Of a stretch of DNA of 62,040 bases, positions 19,422 through 28,530 are shown piece after piece. The first letter of the stretch is position 1. Each line of letters begins with the position of its first letter. Origin of the DNA: Streptomyces sp. MspMP-M5 (GTDB lineage: Bacteria > Actinomycetota > Actinomycetes > Streptomycetales > Streptomycetaceae); the NCBI RefSeq assembly GCF_000373585.1, contig NZ_KB891912.1:1-62040 (forward strand), read 5' to 3'. Position numbers and translations under genes: made by a program. A model generated the notes under the pieces. It made no database searches and had not been told where the DNA came from. It saw nothing but the letters and a program-made list of their open reading frames with translations.

Positions 19422-21089
19422 ATGGCATCACGTCGGGACGAGCTGAATGCGTATTCGTTCGCGCGAAAGCGTACGAATGCGGCATTTCTGAAGCCGCTGC
19501 CGAACGGCTCGATCGAAAGCGCCCCCAGGCCGCTGAAAGCGGTGGTGCCCAGTGTGGTGTTGGCGGTCCTGGTGACCGTGGGGTTCGGCGCCGTGGGCGT
19601 TTTCAAGCCGGTCGCGCCGGAGGGCTGGGACACCGTGGGGGCAAATGTCCTCGTCGGGGACGAAAGCACCACACGCTATGTCGTTCTGGAAAGCAAGGAC
19701 GCAAACGGCCAGAAGCAGAAGCTGCTGCACCCCGTTCTGAATCTGGCCTCGGCCAAACTCCTCCTCGACCCGAAGAAGTTCAAGGTCGTCAAGGTCAAGG
19801 AATCGGAGCTGGACGGAAAGCTGGCGCACGGCCCGGCCGTCGGTATTCCGTATGCCCCGGACCGGCTGCCCGACGCGAAACAGGTCGACAAGCCCAAGAC
19901 CTGGGCGGTGTGCGACCGCCCCGGCAGCGGCGAGAACAGCAAGAGCCAGCAGGCGGTCTTCGTCCTCGACGGCAAGGACAAGCTGGACATCCAGAACACC
20001 AAGAAGGGCAAGCTCGACCTCCACCAGGCCCTGTACGTCGAGGACCCCGACGGGGTGCCGTGGCTGGTGGACAGCAACGGCTACGCCTTCCAGATGATCG
20101 CCGACACGGCGCAGGCGCTGAAGGAGGCGCAGACCGGCCTGAAGCACGCCGACGTCGAGGCCGACCGGACCCTGCGGCGGATCATCTTCGGCTCCCAGGC
20201 GCAACCGCAGAAGGTCTCCGCCGAGTTCATGAACACGCTGGTCAAGAGCCCGTTCCCGATCACCATGCCGACCATGGCCAGTGCGGGTGCCCAGTACCCC
20301 TTCGACGACGTCCCGCCCGAGGCGCGCAAGGTCGGCTCGATCCTCCAGGACGGCAACGGCCAGAAGTACGTGGTCCAACCCCTTGGCGTCGCGCAGGTCA
20401 GCAACTTCGTGGCCAACCTCCTGGAGCAGGGCCCCAACGCGGCGGCCGTGAACGGCAACACCGGCAAGGCGCTGCAACCGATCAACGTCGCCACCGGAAG
20501 CATCCGCCACGTGGAGCTGGGTGCCGACAACCGTCCGTTGGTCTTCGCCGGCAAGATCCCGGAAACGGACCTGGACAACCCCTGGCCCAAGGAGCCCGTC
20601 ACCGCGGCCAACGACTTCGCGCACGGCTCGCAGACCGGTGGCCTGGGCTCGCCCACGTCGAACGGCGTCTCCTGCAGCGTCTACAAGGGCACCACCACCA
20701 AGTTCCCGGGCGTCGAGAAGCTCGGCTACCCCAACGGGCTCCCGGACATGAGCACCTGGGTCGGCAAGGACTACCCGGCCAAGATCGCCCCGGGTGCCTC
20801 GACCTACGTCACCCCCGGCAGCGGCCTGCTGTACCAGCAGGTCGCCAACCCCAAGGCGAACTCCGGCAGCCTCTTCCTGGTCACCGACACCGGCCTGCGC
20901 TACTCGATCCCGCGGAACAACGACTCCGCCAGCAAGGCCGGCAACGACAAGCAGGAGCAGGACCAGGCACAGGTCCACCTCGGCTACGGCGAGGCGCACC
21001 CGCCGCTCATCCTGGAGGCGTGGTCCAAGCTGCTCTCCGCGGGGCCGCAGCTGGACGTCCCGAGCGCGAGCAAGCCGCAGGCGTCCTGA
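19422..21089 (+). CDS. eccB: Type VII secretion protein EccB
   Basis: EccB is a single-pass membrane protein with a large extracellular domain that forms part of the ESX channel. The 555-residue protein begins MASRRDELNAYSFARKRTNA, the family signature, then a membrane helix at about 40-61 and the outer domain with repeated beta folds. GVPWLVDSNGYAFQM and GLLYQQVANP are typical. An ending of VPSASKPQAS follows. The ATG is preceded by GGGGAG. Two hairpins follow the stop, so the transcript probably ends there. Confidence 0.9.
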   Translation: MASRRDELNAYSFARKRTNAAFLKPLPNGSIESAPRPLKAVVPSVVLAVLVTVGFGAVGVFKPVAPEGWDTVGANVLVGDESTTRYVVLESKDANGQKQKLLHPVLNLASAKLLLDPKKFKVVKVKESELDGKLAHGPAVGIPYAPDRLPDAKQVDKPKTWAVCDRPGSGENSKSQQAVFVLDGKDKLDIQNTKKGKLDLHQALYVEDPDGVPWLVDSNGYAFQMIADTAQALKEAQTGLKHADVEADRTLRRIIFGSQAQPQKVSAEFMNTLVKSPFPITMPTMASAGAQYPFDDVPPEARKVGSILQDGNGQKYVVQPLGVAQVSNFVANLLEQGPNAAAVNGNTGKALQPINVATGSIRHVELGADNRPLVFAGKIPETDLDNPWPKEPVTAANDFAHGSQTGGLGSPTSNGVSCSVYKGTTTKFPGVEKLGYPNGLPDMSTWVGKDYPAKIAPGASTYVTPGSGLLYQQVANPKANSGSLFLVTDTGLRYSIPRNNDSASKAGNDKQEQDQAQVHLGYGEAHPPLILEAWSKLLSAGPQLDVPSASKPQAS

Positions 21090-21553
21090 CGGCCGGGGGG
21101 CGGGCTGGGGGTCGCTCTCAGCGGCTCTCAGACCGCGTGAGGGGCGGCCTGAGAGCCGCGTAAGGCCGCGCCGGGAACCCTTTCTGGGGCCCGGCGCGGC
21201 CTCTTCCGCTTTTCGTTTCCATCTTTCGCTGTCGGTGCGCGTGCGCCCCTGGGGCGGTCGTGCTGCTGCCGGTGGCCGCATGCCCCGCAGCACGCCCCCG
21301 CCGGCCGCCACATCTCCCCGGAACCTTCACTACCGCCCGACCGAAACGCCCCATCTGTCTGTTTCCGCCGAACGACGCTTCCCTGCCGCCCAGTTGACAT
21401 TGTTGTGATCCCGTCACAACAGCCGTCCCCCTGTTGGGAACAGGCGTGTGGAGTAGGTAATGTGACAGGAGGCGTCAGCAGGAGATGCCAACCGTGCACC
21501 GCCTCTTCCGGCACCGCGCGGCCGACGTACAAGTCTCATGGGGGACGTTGACC
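21090..21553. other. Gap with eccB terminators and esx promoter region
   Basis: Two hairpins follow eccB: 21121-21131 with 21149-21159 (11 bp) and 21163-21175 with 21190-21202 (13 bp, then a T-rich stretch). From about 21390 the region upstream of the esx pair has TTGACA at 21394-21399, an inverted repeat GTTGTGA/TCACAAC (21402-21408 and 21414-21420), and CCTGTT/AACAGG (21430-21435 and 21439-21444). They are likely control sites for the esx genes. No convincing -10 fits the TTGACA at normal spacing. Confidence 0.5.
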
Positions 21554-21874
21554 ATGGCTGGTCAGTTCACACTCACGCACGAGGAGATGGTCGCGTTCAG
21601 CGGCAAGATCGACTCGGTCAACCACGCGATCACGGGGGAGCTGCAGCGTCTGCAGACGGTCGTCGACTCCATCACCTCGGGCTGGAAGGGCCAGGCGGCC
21701 TCTTCGTACCACCAGCTGCAGTCGCAGGTGAACGAGGACGGCAAGCGGATCAACCAGCTGCTGGCCGAGATCAAGGAAGCGGTCGACCAGACCACGGGCA
21801 ACTACCAGAGCTCCGAAGAGGAGCAGGCCCAGTCGATCTCGCACGTCACCGCCCAGGCATCCCCGTTCGGATGA
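21554..21874 (+). CDS. WXG100 protein (EsxB-like)
   Basis: A 106-residue helical hairpin with SGWKG (Trp44-x-Gly46) at the turn and YQSSE at 84-88, the Y-x-x-x-D/E export motif. It is one half of the usual Esx pair secreted by the type VII machine; in S. coelicolor such a pair is needed for normal sporulation. The start ATG has GGGGGAC upstream. The second WXG100 gene follows after 141 nt and the two probably share a transcript and form a heterodimer. The EsxA/EsxB naming is not decided by sequence alone. Confidence 0.88.
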   Translation: MAGQFTLTHEEMVAFSGKIDSVNHAITGELQRLQTVVDSITSGWKGQAASSYHQLQSQVNEDGKRINQLLAEIKEAVDQTTGNYQSSEEEQAQSISHVTAQASPFG

Positions 21875-22015
21875 TGGGGCCGCGCCGCTGACCCGGCGCC
21901 CGTGCCCACCTCGCCGTGGCCCGGCAGATCGGTTCCGGTTCCGGTCGGTTCCGATTTCGTTCCGCCGTCACGGCACGTGATTCGACTAGGCAGCATCAAC
22001 TCCTGAGGAGACCCC

Positions 22016-22309
22016 ATGTCCGGCCAGATCCTGGTCAATTTCCACACGATCAGCCAGGCGAGCTCCGACGTGCGTCAGACCGCCAACAACATCCGCCAGC
22101 AGCTCGACGACCTCGAGGCCGGCGTCAAGAAGGTCGCCGCGAGCTGGGAAGGTGCCGCGCAGGAGGGCTACCAGGCCCGCCAGCGCGAGTGGGACCAGCG
22201 CGCCGCGCACCTGCAGCAGACGCTTGAGGCCATCGCCAAGGCGCTGGACACCGCTGCTCAGAACTACCAGAGCACCGAGAGCAAGAACGCCAGCATCTGG
22301 GGCTCCTGA
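22016..22309 (+). CDS. WXG100 protein (EsxA-like)
   Basis: A 97-residue helical hairpin protein with SWEG (Trp44-x-Gly46) and YQSTE at 84-88. It is the second member of the Esx pair and a substrate of the type VII secretion system. The ATG has a strong TGAGGAG binding site. It is followed by a stem-loop terminator at 22386-22421. The double presence of W-x-G and Y-x-x-x-E in both proteins supports export as a pair. Confidence 0.9.
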   Translation: MSGQILVNFHTISQASSDVRQTANNIRQQLDDLEAGVKKVAASWEGAAQEGYQARQREWDQRAAHLQQTLEAIAKALDTAAQNYQSTESKNASIWGS

Positions 22310-22385
22310 CCTCGCACCCGCGAGGATGTAAGGCACAGATGGCACACGGCTGAGCAGCCCCCGACGGCTCGCACAGTGGTCAATG

Positions 22386-22421
22386 AGGGCGAGCGCGCTG
22401 GAGGACCAGTGCGCTCGCCCT
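22386..22421 (+). terminator. Terminator after the esx pair
   Basis: An 11-bp stem, 22386-22396 with 22411-22421, with a further 4-bp pairing inside the loop (CTGG/CCAG) and a T-containing stretch after it. Confidence 0.7.
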
Positions 22422-22594
22422 TCTGCCGTCCGATGATGCCTCGCGGATGCGATGGGGTGACTTCTTCACAACGCTTCCCCCCGTCGCCACCAATCCCTCA
22501 CCCGCCGTTCCTCACTCCGACCGCCTCCTCGTCTCCTTTGTCCCTGTCGTCTCCTGTCTTCCTGCAACCCCTCGCCTTGCCCCATCCAACCGCT

Positions 22595-23890
22595 ATGGAG
22601 AGCAGAAAACCCGTGGGATCTCGCGCCATTGGTCTACGAACCGGGCACCGCCGCCGCGCGACGGGCGCACTGGTCACAGCGGCGTGCCTCGTCGGCCTGT
22701 CGACTGCCGCCGCCGCGCCGGCGGTAGCGGACGGGAACACCCCGCTGCAGAGCGGTGAGTGCAAGTTCGGCACCGACGACATCAAAGAGACCCCCTGGTC
22801 CCTCCAGCGTCTGCTCACCAACCAGATGTGGGCGAGCGGCAAGGGCGAGGACATCAAGATCGCCGTCATCGACACCGGCGTGGACGCGGGCAACAAGCAG
22901 CTCCAGGACGCCATCGAGGGCCCCGGCAAGACGTACGTCGGCGGCAAGCCGACCCAGGACAAGGTCGGTCACGGCACCAAGGTCGCCGGCATCATCGCGG
23001 CCCGACCCAGCGCGACGTCCGGCTTCTTCGGCCTTGCCCCCAAGGCCAAGGTCATCCCGTTCCAGCAGACCAGCGACGAGAAGGCCGGCACCGCCGACAC
23101 CCTCGCCAAAGCCATCAACGATGCGATCGCCGCCAAGGTCGACGTCATCAACATCTCGCAGGGCACCAACGCCAGCAGGGGCCAACTGGGGCCGCTGGAG
23201 CAGGCGGTGAAGAACGCGCAGCAGGCCGGCATCCTGATCGTCGCGGCGGCCGGCAACAGCGGCGCCAGCGGCGAGGAGAAGAACATCTACCCGGCCGCGT
23301 ACAGCGAGAACTACGACAACGTGCTGGCCGTGGCCGCCTCGGACCGCAACAACGAACGCGCGTCGTTCTCCCAGCCCGGCAAGTTCGTCAACATCGCCGC
23401 CCCCGGCGTCGACATGGTCTCCACCGTCCCGCTCGGCGGCAACTGCGTCGACCAGGGCACCAGCTTCGCCGCCCCGTACGCCGCCGGAGCCGCCGCCCTC
23501 CTCGTGGCCAAGCACAAGGACGGCAAGGGCAAGTGGAGCCCGCGCGAGATCATTTGGCACCTGGAGCAGACCGCCGAGCGCGTCCGCCGCGACCGCGACG
23601 ACAACATCGGTTGGGGCGTCATCGACCCGGTCGCCGCCCTCAAGGACGACACCCGACCGACCGCCGAACCCACACCGGACAAACCGTCCGATGTGGCCGC
23701 CGGCTCCAAGATCCTGCCGGTCGTCGCCACCCTCGGCGAAACCACCGAGGAACGACGGGCGCGCATCTCCATCTACATCGTCGGTGGCGGCCTGCTGGCC
23801 GTCGCCGCGGTCGTGGGCTCCTCGATCGCCCTGCGCGACTGGCGCCGCAAGACCGGATTGACATCACACGGGGAGGCCAAGAATGGCTAA
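22595..23890 (+). CDS. Mycosin-type subtilisin protease 1
   Basis: Mycosins are membrane-anchored S8 proteases that belong to type VII systems. With the ATG at 22595 the protein is 431 residues: a signal peptide (cut near APAVADG), then catalytic Asp93 (VIDTGVD), His126 (GHGTKVAG), oxyanion Asn221 (AAAGNSG) and Ser290 (QGTSFAAPYAAGAA). A Pro/Thr linker and a C-terminal membrane helix (ISIYIVGGGLLAVAAVVGSS) follow, then a basic tail. The upstream binding site is weak; a GTG at 22613 with GGAGAG upstream is an alternative start. Its stop overlaps the following small gene by eight bases. Confidence 0.88.
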   Translation: MESRKPVGSRAIGLRTGHRRRATGALVTAACLVGLSTAAAAPAVADGNTPLQSGECKFGTDDIKETPWSLQRLLTNQMWASGKGEDIKIAVIDTGVDAGNKQLQDAIEGPGKTYVGGKPTQDKVGHGTKVAGIIAARPSATSGFFGLAPKAKVIPFQQTSDEKAGTADTLAKAINDAIAAKVDVINISQGTNASRGQLGPLEQAVKNAQQAGILIVAAAGNSGASGEEKNIYPAAYSENYDNVLAVAASDRNNERASFSQPGKFVNIAAPGVDMVSTVPLGGNCVDQGTSFAAPYAAGAAALLVAKHKDGKGKWSPREIIWHLEQTAERVRRDRDDNIGWGVIDPVAALKDDTRPTAEPTPDKPSDVAAGSKILPVVATLGETTEERRARISIYIVGGGLLAVAAVVGSSIALRDWRRKTGLTSHGEAKNG

Positions 23891-24215
23891 TGAGCAGTAT
23901 CGGGTTGACCTGAGTGCGCTTGAGGACACCATCAGGAAGCTCAACGGCATCCTGAAGGATCTCGGAGGTGCCCACTCCGACGCCCAGTACAAGACCTCGC
24001 TTTCGCCGAACGCGCTGGGGACCGGTTCTGCGGGCGTCAATTTCGTTGAGGCGGAAAAGCTGCACAAGGCCCACACGGAAATGAAGAACGCCATCGAGGG
24101 GATCATCGGGCATCTCCACGCGGTAACGGACAAGTTCGGCACCAAAACGAAGAAGGTGCACGGCAACTACCAGAACCAGGAAGCCGACACCGCCGCGAAC
24201 ATGTCCGGTACCTGA
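23883..24215 (+). CDS. EspC-like small type VII partner
   Basis: A 110-residue helical protein beginning YRVDLSALEDTIRKL, the EspC-like opening seen in several small proteins here, and ending YQNQE (96-100), a Y-x-x-x-E export motif. There is no W-x-G. Its ATG lies inside the end of the mycosin gene, so translation is coupled. The next gene encodes a larger WXG-type protein, so this may act as its export partner. Function is inferred from family and context. Confidence 0.68.
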   Translation: MANEQYRVDLSALEDTIRKLNGILKDLGGAHSDAQYKTSLSPNALGTGSAGVNFVEAEKLHKAHTEMKNAIEGIIGHLHAVTDKFGTKTKKVHGNYQNQEADTAANMSGT

Positions 24216-24278
24216 GATGGAAGCCGGTATGGGAGAGCTTGAGGTCAGCATGGAGAGCAGTAGAGGGGGAACCAGATC

Positions 24279-25820
24279 GTGAGCAGCGGTGGTGCGGAGT
24301 ACGACGACTACGAGTACATCCCGGCGACGATGTGCTACAACGCCAAGCACGAGACAAACTTCGCCGAGTTGGACATGGACACCATGAAGGAGATGGTGAA
24401 GGCATCCAGCCCGAGTGAGGTCCACAATGTGGCGCGGGGCTGGTCGGATGTGCACAACCAGCTGGTCGGCGGCAGCGGCGGAGGCGTCAAGGGTGCCTTC
24501 GACGCTGCGGTGAACGAAGTGCTTCAGAGCTGGCACGGTGACGCTGCCGAGAAGTTCAAGGCTGAAGCGCAGAAAATCAGCAAGAAAATCGCCGATGGTG
24601 CGTCCTACGCTGACTACACCTCCAAGGCGATGACGAACGCCGCGACCATCCTCGAACAGCTCAAGCCAGAGATCGAGTCGATGGAGAAGCCCAGCGGCGC
24701 CAACAGCGCCGTCAACTGGCTTGAGGACGGCGGCAGTCGCGACGAGTCCGGCCTGAAGGCTGACCTGGCGAACAAAAACTTGTCCACGCAGGATGCTCTC
24801 GACAGAAACTCGGGCAATCTTTCTGCGGGTAAAGAGCAACAGCTGCGCATGGCGGTGAAGATGGAGCAGCTGGGGGCTGCTTATGCATCGCAGGCTAAGG
24901 CCATGGGCACGTGGAAGGTCCAGAAGCATGTCAGCGACCATGAGGACTACCCGGGGCCTCCCGGAGGCGACCCGCCGCCCCCCATTCCCATGCCGATCTC
25001 GTCTGGGTCAACGGCACCCCGCCAGGTAGGTCGCCCGTCGATCTCAGGGATGGGCCAGGGGCCTGGTGGCTCTGCAGGCGGAATCAAGGCACCGAAGCTC
25101 GACATGCCTCGCACGCCCGGCATCAGTGGCGGCGTCGGTGCTCCTGCGCCCGGCACGGGTTCGCTCGGACCCAAGGTGAACACGGGACTTGAGAGCTTCA
25201 ATCCTCCGAGCGGTGGCGCCGGTGGCGCCGGTGGTACCGGCATCGGCGGTGGCGCCGGCGGGCTCGGTGGTGGTGTGCATGGCGGAGGCGGCATCGGCGG
25301 TGGCGCCGGTGGCGGATCTCTGGGCGGCGGCCCCGGAATCGGCGGCGGTGCTGGCGGCCTGATCGGTGGCAGCGGCGGCAGCAAGGGCGCCGGTGCCGGC
25401 ATCAAGGGCGGCGGCGCCGGTGCCGGTGGTACTGGTGCTGCTGGTCGCGGCGCCGGGCGCGCTGGCATGCCCGGCATGGCCGGTGCCGCGGGAGCCAAGG
25501 GCGGCGCGAAGGGCGCCGGTGGCGCCGGACGTGGTAACCCCCTGGCCCGTCAGAAGGGCGGAGTCGTCGGCGCGGGTAGCGGCGGCAAGGCCGGCGCTGC
25601 TGGACAGGGTGGCTCGGGCCTGCACCGTAGCCGCGGTGGTGCGGCAGCCGGTGCCGGCTCCGGAGGCCGTCGTCCTGCCGGTATGGCGGGAGCGCCCGGC
25701 GCGCACGGTGCCAAGGGCAAGGACAACAAGGGCCAGAACGGCGAGCGCCCTGACTACCTGGTGGAGGACGAGGAGACCTGGACGCCGGAGCGGAACATTG
25801 CTCCGAAGGTCATTGAGTAG
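24279..25820 (+). CDS. Large WXG protein with Gly-rich tail, likely type VII substrate
   Basis: The 513-residue protein has a helical first 220 residues with SWHGDAAEKF (Trp85-x-Gly87), the WXG turn of type VII substrates. After residue 230 it is almost all Gly, Ala and Pro (repeats like GGGAGG) up to a charged end with DYLVEDEETW. The GTG start follows AGGGGGA. The preceding gene gives a small partner carrying the tyrosine export motif. The Gly-rich part is of low complexity, probably flexible and surface-exposed. It resembles PPE-like proteins in plan but not clearly in sequence. Confidence 0.68.
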   Translation: MSSGGAEYDDYEYIPATMCYNAKHETNFAELDMDTMKEMVKASSPSEVHNVARGWSDVHNQLVGGSGGGVKGAFDAAVNEVLQSWHGDAAEKFKAEAQKISKKIADGASYADYTSKAMTNAATILEQLKPEIESMEKPSGANSAVNWLEDGGSRDESGLKADLANKNLSTQDALDRNSGNLSAGKEQQLRMAVKMEQLGAAYASQAKAMGTWKVQKHVSDHEDYPGPPGGDPPPPIPMPISSGSTAPRQVGRPSISGMGQGPGGSAGGIKAPKLDMPRTPGISGGVGAPAPGTGSLGPKVNTGLESFNPPSGGAGGAGGTGIGGGAGGLGGGVHGGGGIGGGAGGGSLGGGPGIGGGAGGLIGGSGGSKGAGAGIKGGGAGAGGTGAAGRGAGRAGMPGMAGAAGAKGGAKGAGGAGRGNPLARQKGGVVGAGSGGKAGAAGQGGSGLHRSRGGAAAGAGSGGRRPAGMAGAPGAHGAKGKDNKGQNGERPDYLVEDEETWTPERNIAPKVIE

Positions 25821-25905
25821 GAAGCTGTCGTTGGCAATTCGGCAGTAACAAGACGGGGCCCGATGCGTAGCAGAGGGCCCCATCCTGTTGAGAGAGGTGT
25901 ACAGC

Positions 25906-27219
25906 ATGAGCTTCACGCGGACGCTGCGTGCGGTCGGCGGCGCGGTTGTGGCGGGAGCGTTGCTCTTCGGCACCGCGCCGGTTGCATCGGCAGACCAGAT
26001 CAGAGACGCGCAGTGGCCTCTACAGGCATTCAAGGCTGATGAGATCTGGAAGGTTTCTACGGGCAAGGGGGTAACCGTTGCAGTAATCGACAACGGGGTT
26101 CAGTCTCAACACCCGGACCTGAAGGGCAATGTCCTTCCAGGCAAGAGCTTTGACGACGGTGGCTCTGCGGAACCGAAGGCAGGTGACACTCACGGCACCT
26201 CCATGGCCGCTAACATCGCCGGCCATGGGCATGGGCCCGGAGGCGAATCGGGCGTTAAGGGGCTAGCGCCGGACGCCAAGATCTTGCCGCTGCGGGACAA
26301 CGGCCTGAAGACAGAAGGTCTCGCCTCGTCTATCCGCTATGCGGTAGATCATGGCGCTTCGATTATCAACATCTCGATGACAGGCTCGACTGGCGAAGGA
26401 GAGGCTGAAGCCGTCTCCTATGCCCTCAAGCACAACGTGCTGATTTTTGCGGGAGCTGGCAACGACGGTAAGGGTGGCCCCGACGCCATCCAGTACCCTG
26501 CGCGCTACCCCGGGGTCGTGGCCGTCGGCGGAGTTCAAAATACCGGGGAAATTTGGTCCGGGTCCAACTACGGCCCACAGGTGATGTTGACGGCACCTGC
26601 CGTTGGCATCGTGTCTGCTGGCGACAGTGGTACCTCCAAGTACCAAAAGGACACCGGAACATCGGATGCCACTGCCTTCGCGTCTGCTACTGCGGCGCTT
26701 CTTCGAGCGAAGTTCCCTGATCTGTCTGCTGGCCAGATCCTCAACCGCATGGTCAGGTCCGCTGGGCTGCCCAACTCGGCCAAGGGCATCTCTCTCCCTG
26801 ACCAAAAGTACGGCTACGGCTACATTCAGCCGCTCGCGGCGCTGACGCGTGATATTCCCGCCGGCCCGAAAAACGGCCCGTTGAAGATGCCGCAGGACCA
26901 GGCGTCTTCCGCAGGGACAGGCGGTCAGGCAGCTTCTGCGGGAAGCAACGGAAGCGACACCGCAACGCAGCCCGCGAAGAAGGGGAGCTGGAGTCCGCTC
27001 TTCATCGCGATGCTGGTTGGGGCCGGGCTCTTCGTCGTCGTTGTCATCGTCGTCATCGTGATGGTGGTGCGAAAGAAGGGTCGGCGTAATGGCCCGCCGC
27101 CTGGCGGCTCCAGCGGCTTCGGTGGTCCGGGCGGCCCGGGGGGCTACGCGCCCTACCCGCAGGCTCCGCCGCAGCAGCCCGGTGCGCCCGGTTCCTACCC
27201 GCCGCCGCCCGGCCGGTAA
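25906..27219 (+). CDS. Mycosin-type subtilisin protease 2
   Basis: A second S8 protease of 437 residues. It has a signal peptide ending near PVASAD, then Asp62 (VIDNGVQ), His96 (DTHGTSMAAN), Asn186 (GAGND) and Ser253 (GTSDATAFASA). A linker rich in Ser, Ala and Gly leads to a membrane helix about 366-390 (LFIAMLVGAGLFVVVVIVVI), then a Pro/Gly-rich cytoplasmic tail. The ATG has AGAGAGG upstream. Its DNA is somewhat more AT-rich than the genes around the core. The triad is complete, so it is probably active. Confidence 0.88.
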   Translation: MSFTRTLRAVGGAVVAGALLFGTAPVASADQIRDAQWPLQAFKADEIWKVSTGKGVTVAVIDNGVQSQHPDLKGNVLPGKSFDDGGSAEPKAGDTHGTSMAANIAGHGHGPGGESGVKGLAPDAKILPLRDNGLKTEGLASSIRYAVDHGASIINISMTGSTGEGEAEAVSYALKHNVLIFAGAGNDGKGGPDAIQYPARYPGVVAVGGVQNTGEIWSGSNYGPQVMLTAPAVGIVSAGDSGTSKYQKDTGTSDATAFASATAALLRAKFPDLSAGQILNRMVRSAGLPNSAKGISLPDQKYGYGYIQPLAALTRDIPAGPKNGPLKMPQDQASSAGTGGQAASAGSNGSDTATQPAKKGSWSPLFIAMLVGAGLFVVVVIVVIVMVVRKKGRRNGPPPGGSSGFGGPGGPGGYAPYPQAPPQQPGAPGSYPPPPGR

Positions 27220-27262
27220 GGCTCTGCCGTAGGGCGAATCAGCCGAAAAGTAGACGAATTTG

Positions 27263-27298
27263 ATTGGGGTCCGCACCCTTCGGGATGCGGACCCCAAT
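27263..27298 (+). terminator. Terminator after mycosin 2
   Basis: Stem of 13 bp, 27263-27275 with 27286-27298, with a CCC/GGG pairing inside the loop. It lies between the end of the mycosin gene and the convergent DUF397 gene. Confidence 0.75.
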
Positions 27299-27350
27299 GC
27301 GTTTGCAGCGCCCCACCCCGTGTTCCAGAGGACGGTGCTCGCCGTGTCCG

Positions 27351-27563
27351 TCAGGACGCGTGCGCTACGGCGAAGTCGACGAATGCGGACCAGGCGCTAG
27401 AGGACGCAGTCAGTGCGCACCGTGTGGTGTCTTTCGAGTCGCGAACATGCACGGCAGCGGTGCCCGGTGCGACCTCGACACATTCGCCGCCCGAACCGGT
27501 GCTGTAACTGCTCTTGAACCAGGCCGACTCGGGTATGGCCTGCGCAGTCTCTTCGATGTTCAT
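27351..27563 (-). CDS. DUF397 small regulator-type protein
   Basis: A 70-residue protein with WFKSSYSTGSGGECVEVA and VHVRDSKDTT, the DUF397 pattern. Such proteins are encoded next to XRE regulators in Streptomyces (WhiJ, AbaA and BldB-related groups) and are tied to development. The ATG overlaps the stop of the XRE gene (ATGA), so the two are made together. In S. coelicolor the developmental gene bldB lies in the ESX cluster; this gene could occupy a similar place, but it is shorter and has the XRE partner typical of the WhiJ type. Confidence 0.85.
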   Translation of the reverse strand: MNIEETAQAIPESAWFKSSYSTGSGGECVEVAPGTAAVHVRDSKDTTRCALTASSSAWSAFVDFAVAHAS

Positions 27564-28408
27564 GCTTCTCCCAGCAACTTCTCGACAAAGGACAGCGATT
27601 CGCGCGGTGTGAGCGCCTGTGCCCTGAGGATTCCGTACTGTTCCTCGATCTCCCGGACTACTTTCCGCGCCGTGTGCAGACGGCTGTTCTTGTACCCCTC
27701 CACGTAGGCGATCCTCCGCCCATCGTGTGTTTCGATCAAGGTGAAGGGCCCGTCCAGTCCTGCGTGCTCTTCCCGCTCGGTCGGCATCACCTGGATCTCG
27801 ACGTTGCGGCGGTGACCGTGCAGCAGGATCTGTTCCAACTGGCCGCGCATAACGGGTCGTCCACCGAGAGGGCGGCGCAGCACCGCCTCTTCGATGACGA
27901 AACTGATGGTGGGCAGCGGCCTCCGGGTAAAGATCTCCTGGCGTTCCAGTCGTGCCGCCGTCCGCTGTTCGACCGTTTCCTCGTCCAGCAGGGGCCTCCA
28001 CATGGTGAACCCAGCCCGTGCGTACTCCGGAGTCTGAAGAAGTCCCGGTACCGCCTTCGTCGCGAACACGTGCAACTCGACTGCCTTGGCCTCCAATCTG
28101 GCCGCATCCCGGAAGAACGCCGGATAGCGGGCCCGCGCCACCTCCTCCTTCATTTCGATGAGGACGCCGTGTGCGCCCAGGACCCCGTCCGCCTGGTCGA
28201 TGAACTCCGGTGGCGGGATGCGCCGCCCCTGTTCGTACGAGGCGATGGTGGAGGGGGAGTAGCCCGTTCTCGCGCCGAGTTCGGTGCGTTCCATGCCGGC
28301 CCACTCTCGCAGGCGCTTGAGCTGGCGTCCGAACACCTTCAGGATGCCCGACTCAGGCTCGTACTCCGCCTGCTCATCGTCGTCGGTCCGCTGGCCGTCG
28401 TCGTCCAT
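27560..28408 (-). CDS. XRE-family regulator with DUF5753
   Basis: The 282-residue protein has an acidic start, a helix-turn-helix (LKRLREWAGMERTELGARTG and SPSTIASYEQGRR) at about 30-75, and a C-terminal DUF5753 domain with AVPGLLQTPEYARA. This is the usual partner of DUF397 proteins. It probably binds DNA and controls itself and neighbouring genes. The ATG follows GGGAAGG. In the 122-bp region shared with the divergent ATPase gene, TGCGTAC occurs twice (28439-28445 and 28460-28466), 21 bp apart, as a possible operator. Confidence 0.9.
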   Translation of the reverse strand: MDDDGQRTDDDEQAEYEPESGILKVFGRQLKRLREWAGMERTELGARTGYSPSTIASYEQGRRIPPPEFIDQADGVLGAHGVLIEMKEEVARARYPAFFRDAARLEAKAVELHVFATKAVPGLLQTPEYARAGFTMWRPLLDEETVEQRTAARLERQEIFTRRPLPTISFVIEEAVLRRPLGGRPVMRGQLEQILLHGHRRNVEIQVMPTEREEHAGLDGPFTLIETHDGRRIAYVEGYKNSRLHTARKVVREIEEQYGILRAQALTPRESLSFVEKLLGEA

Positions 28409-28438
28409 GTCTGTTGCCTTCCCGGGCCTGGCACCCGT

Positions 28439-28466
28439 TGCGTACCCACGCCTTCCGGGTGCGTAC
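28439..28466. promoter_or_regulatory. Possible operator, two TGCGTAC boxes 21 bp apart
   Basis: Direct repeats at 28439-28445 and 28460-28466, two helical turns apart, lie between the divergent XRE and ATPase genes. They would fit binding by the XRE protein. The assignment is a guess from position and spacing. Confidence 0.35.
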
Positions 28467-28530
28467 AACGCACCGTGGTCAGCGCATCACTCCTCGTCAA
28501 AGGTATGTCGGCGACGGGAGGGTTGGGGCC

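Noticed and set aside
24947..25498. Pro-rich open frame opposite the Gly-rich tail of the WXG gene
   Set aside because: Antisense image of GGN codons; no start signals.
27351..27563. Calling the DUF397 gene bldB
   Set aside because: It is shorter than BldB and paired with an XRE gene as in the WhiJ type; position alone is not enough.
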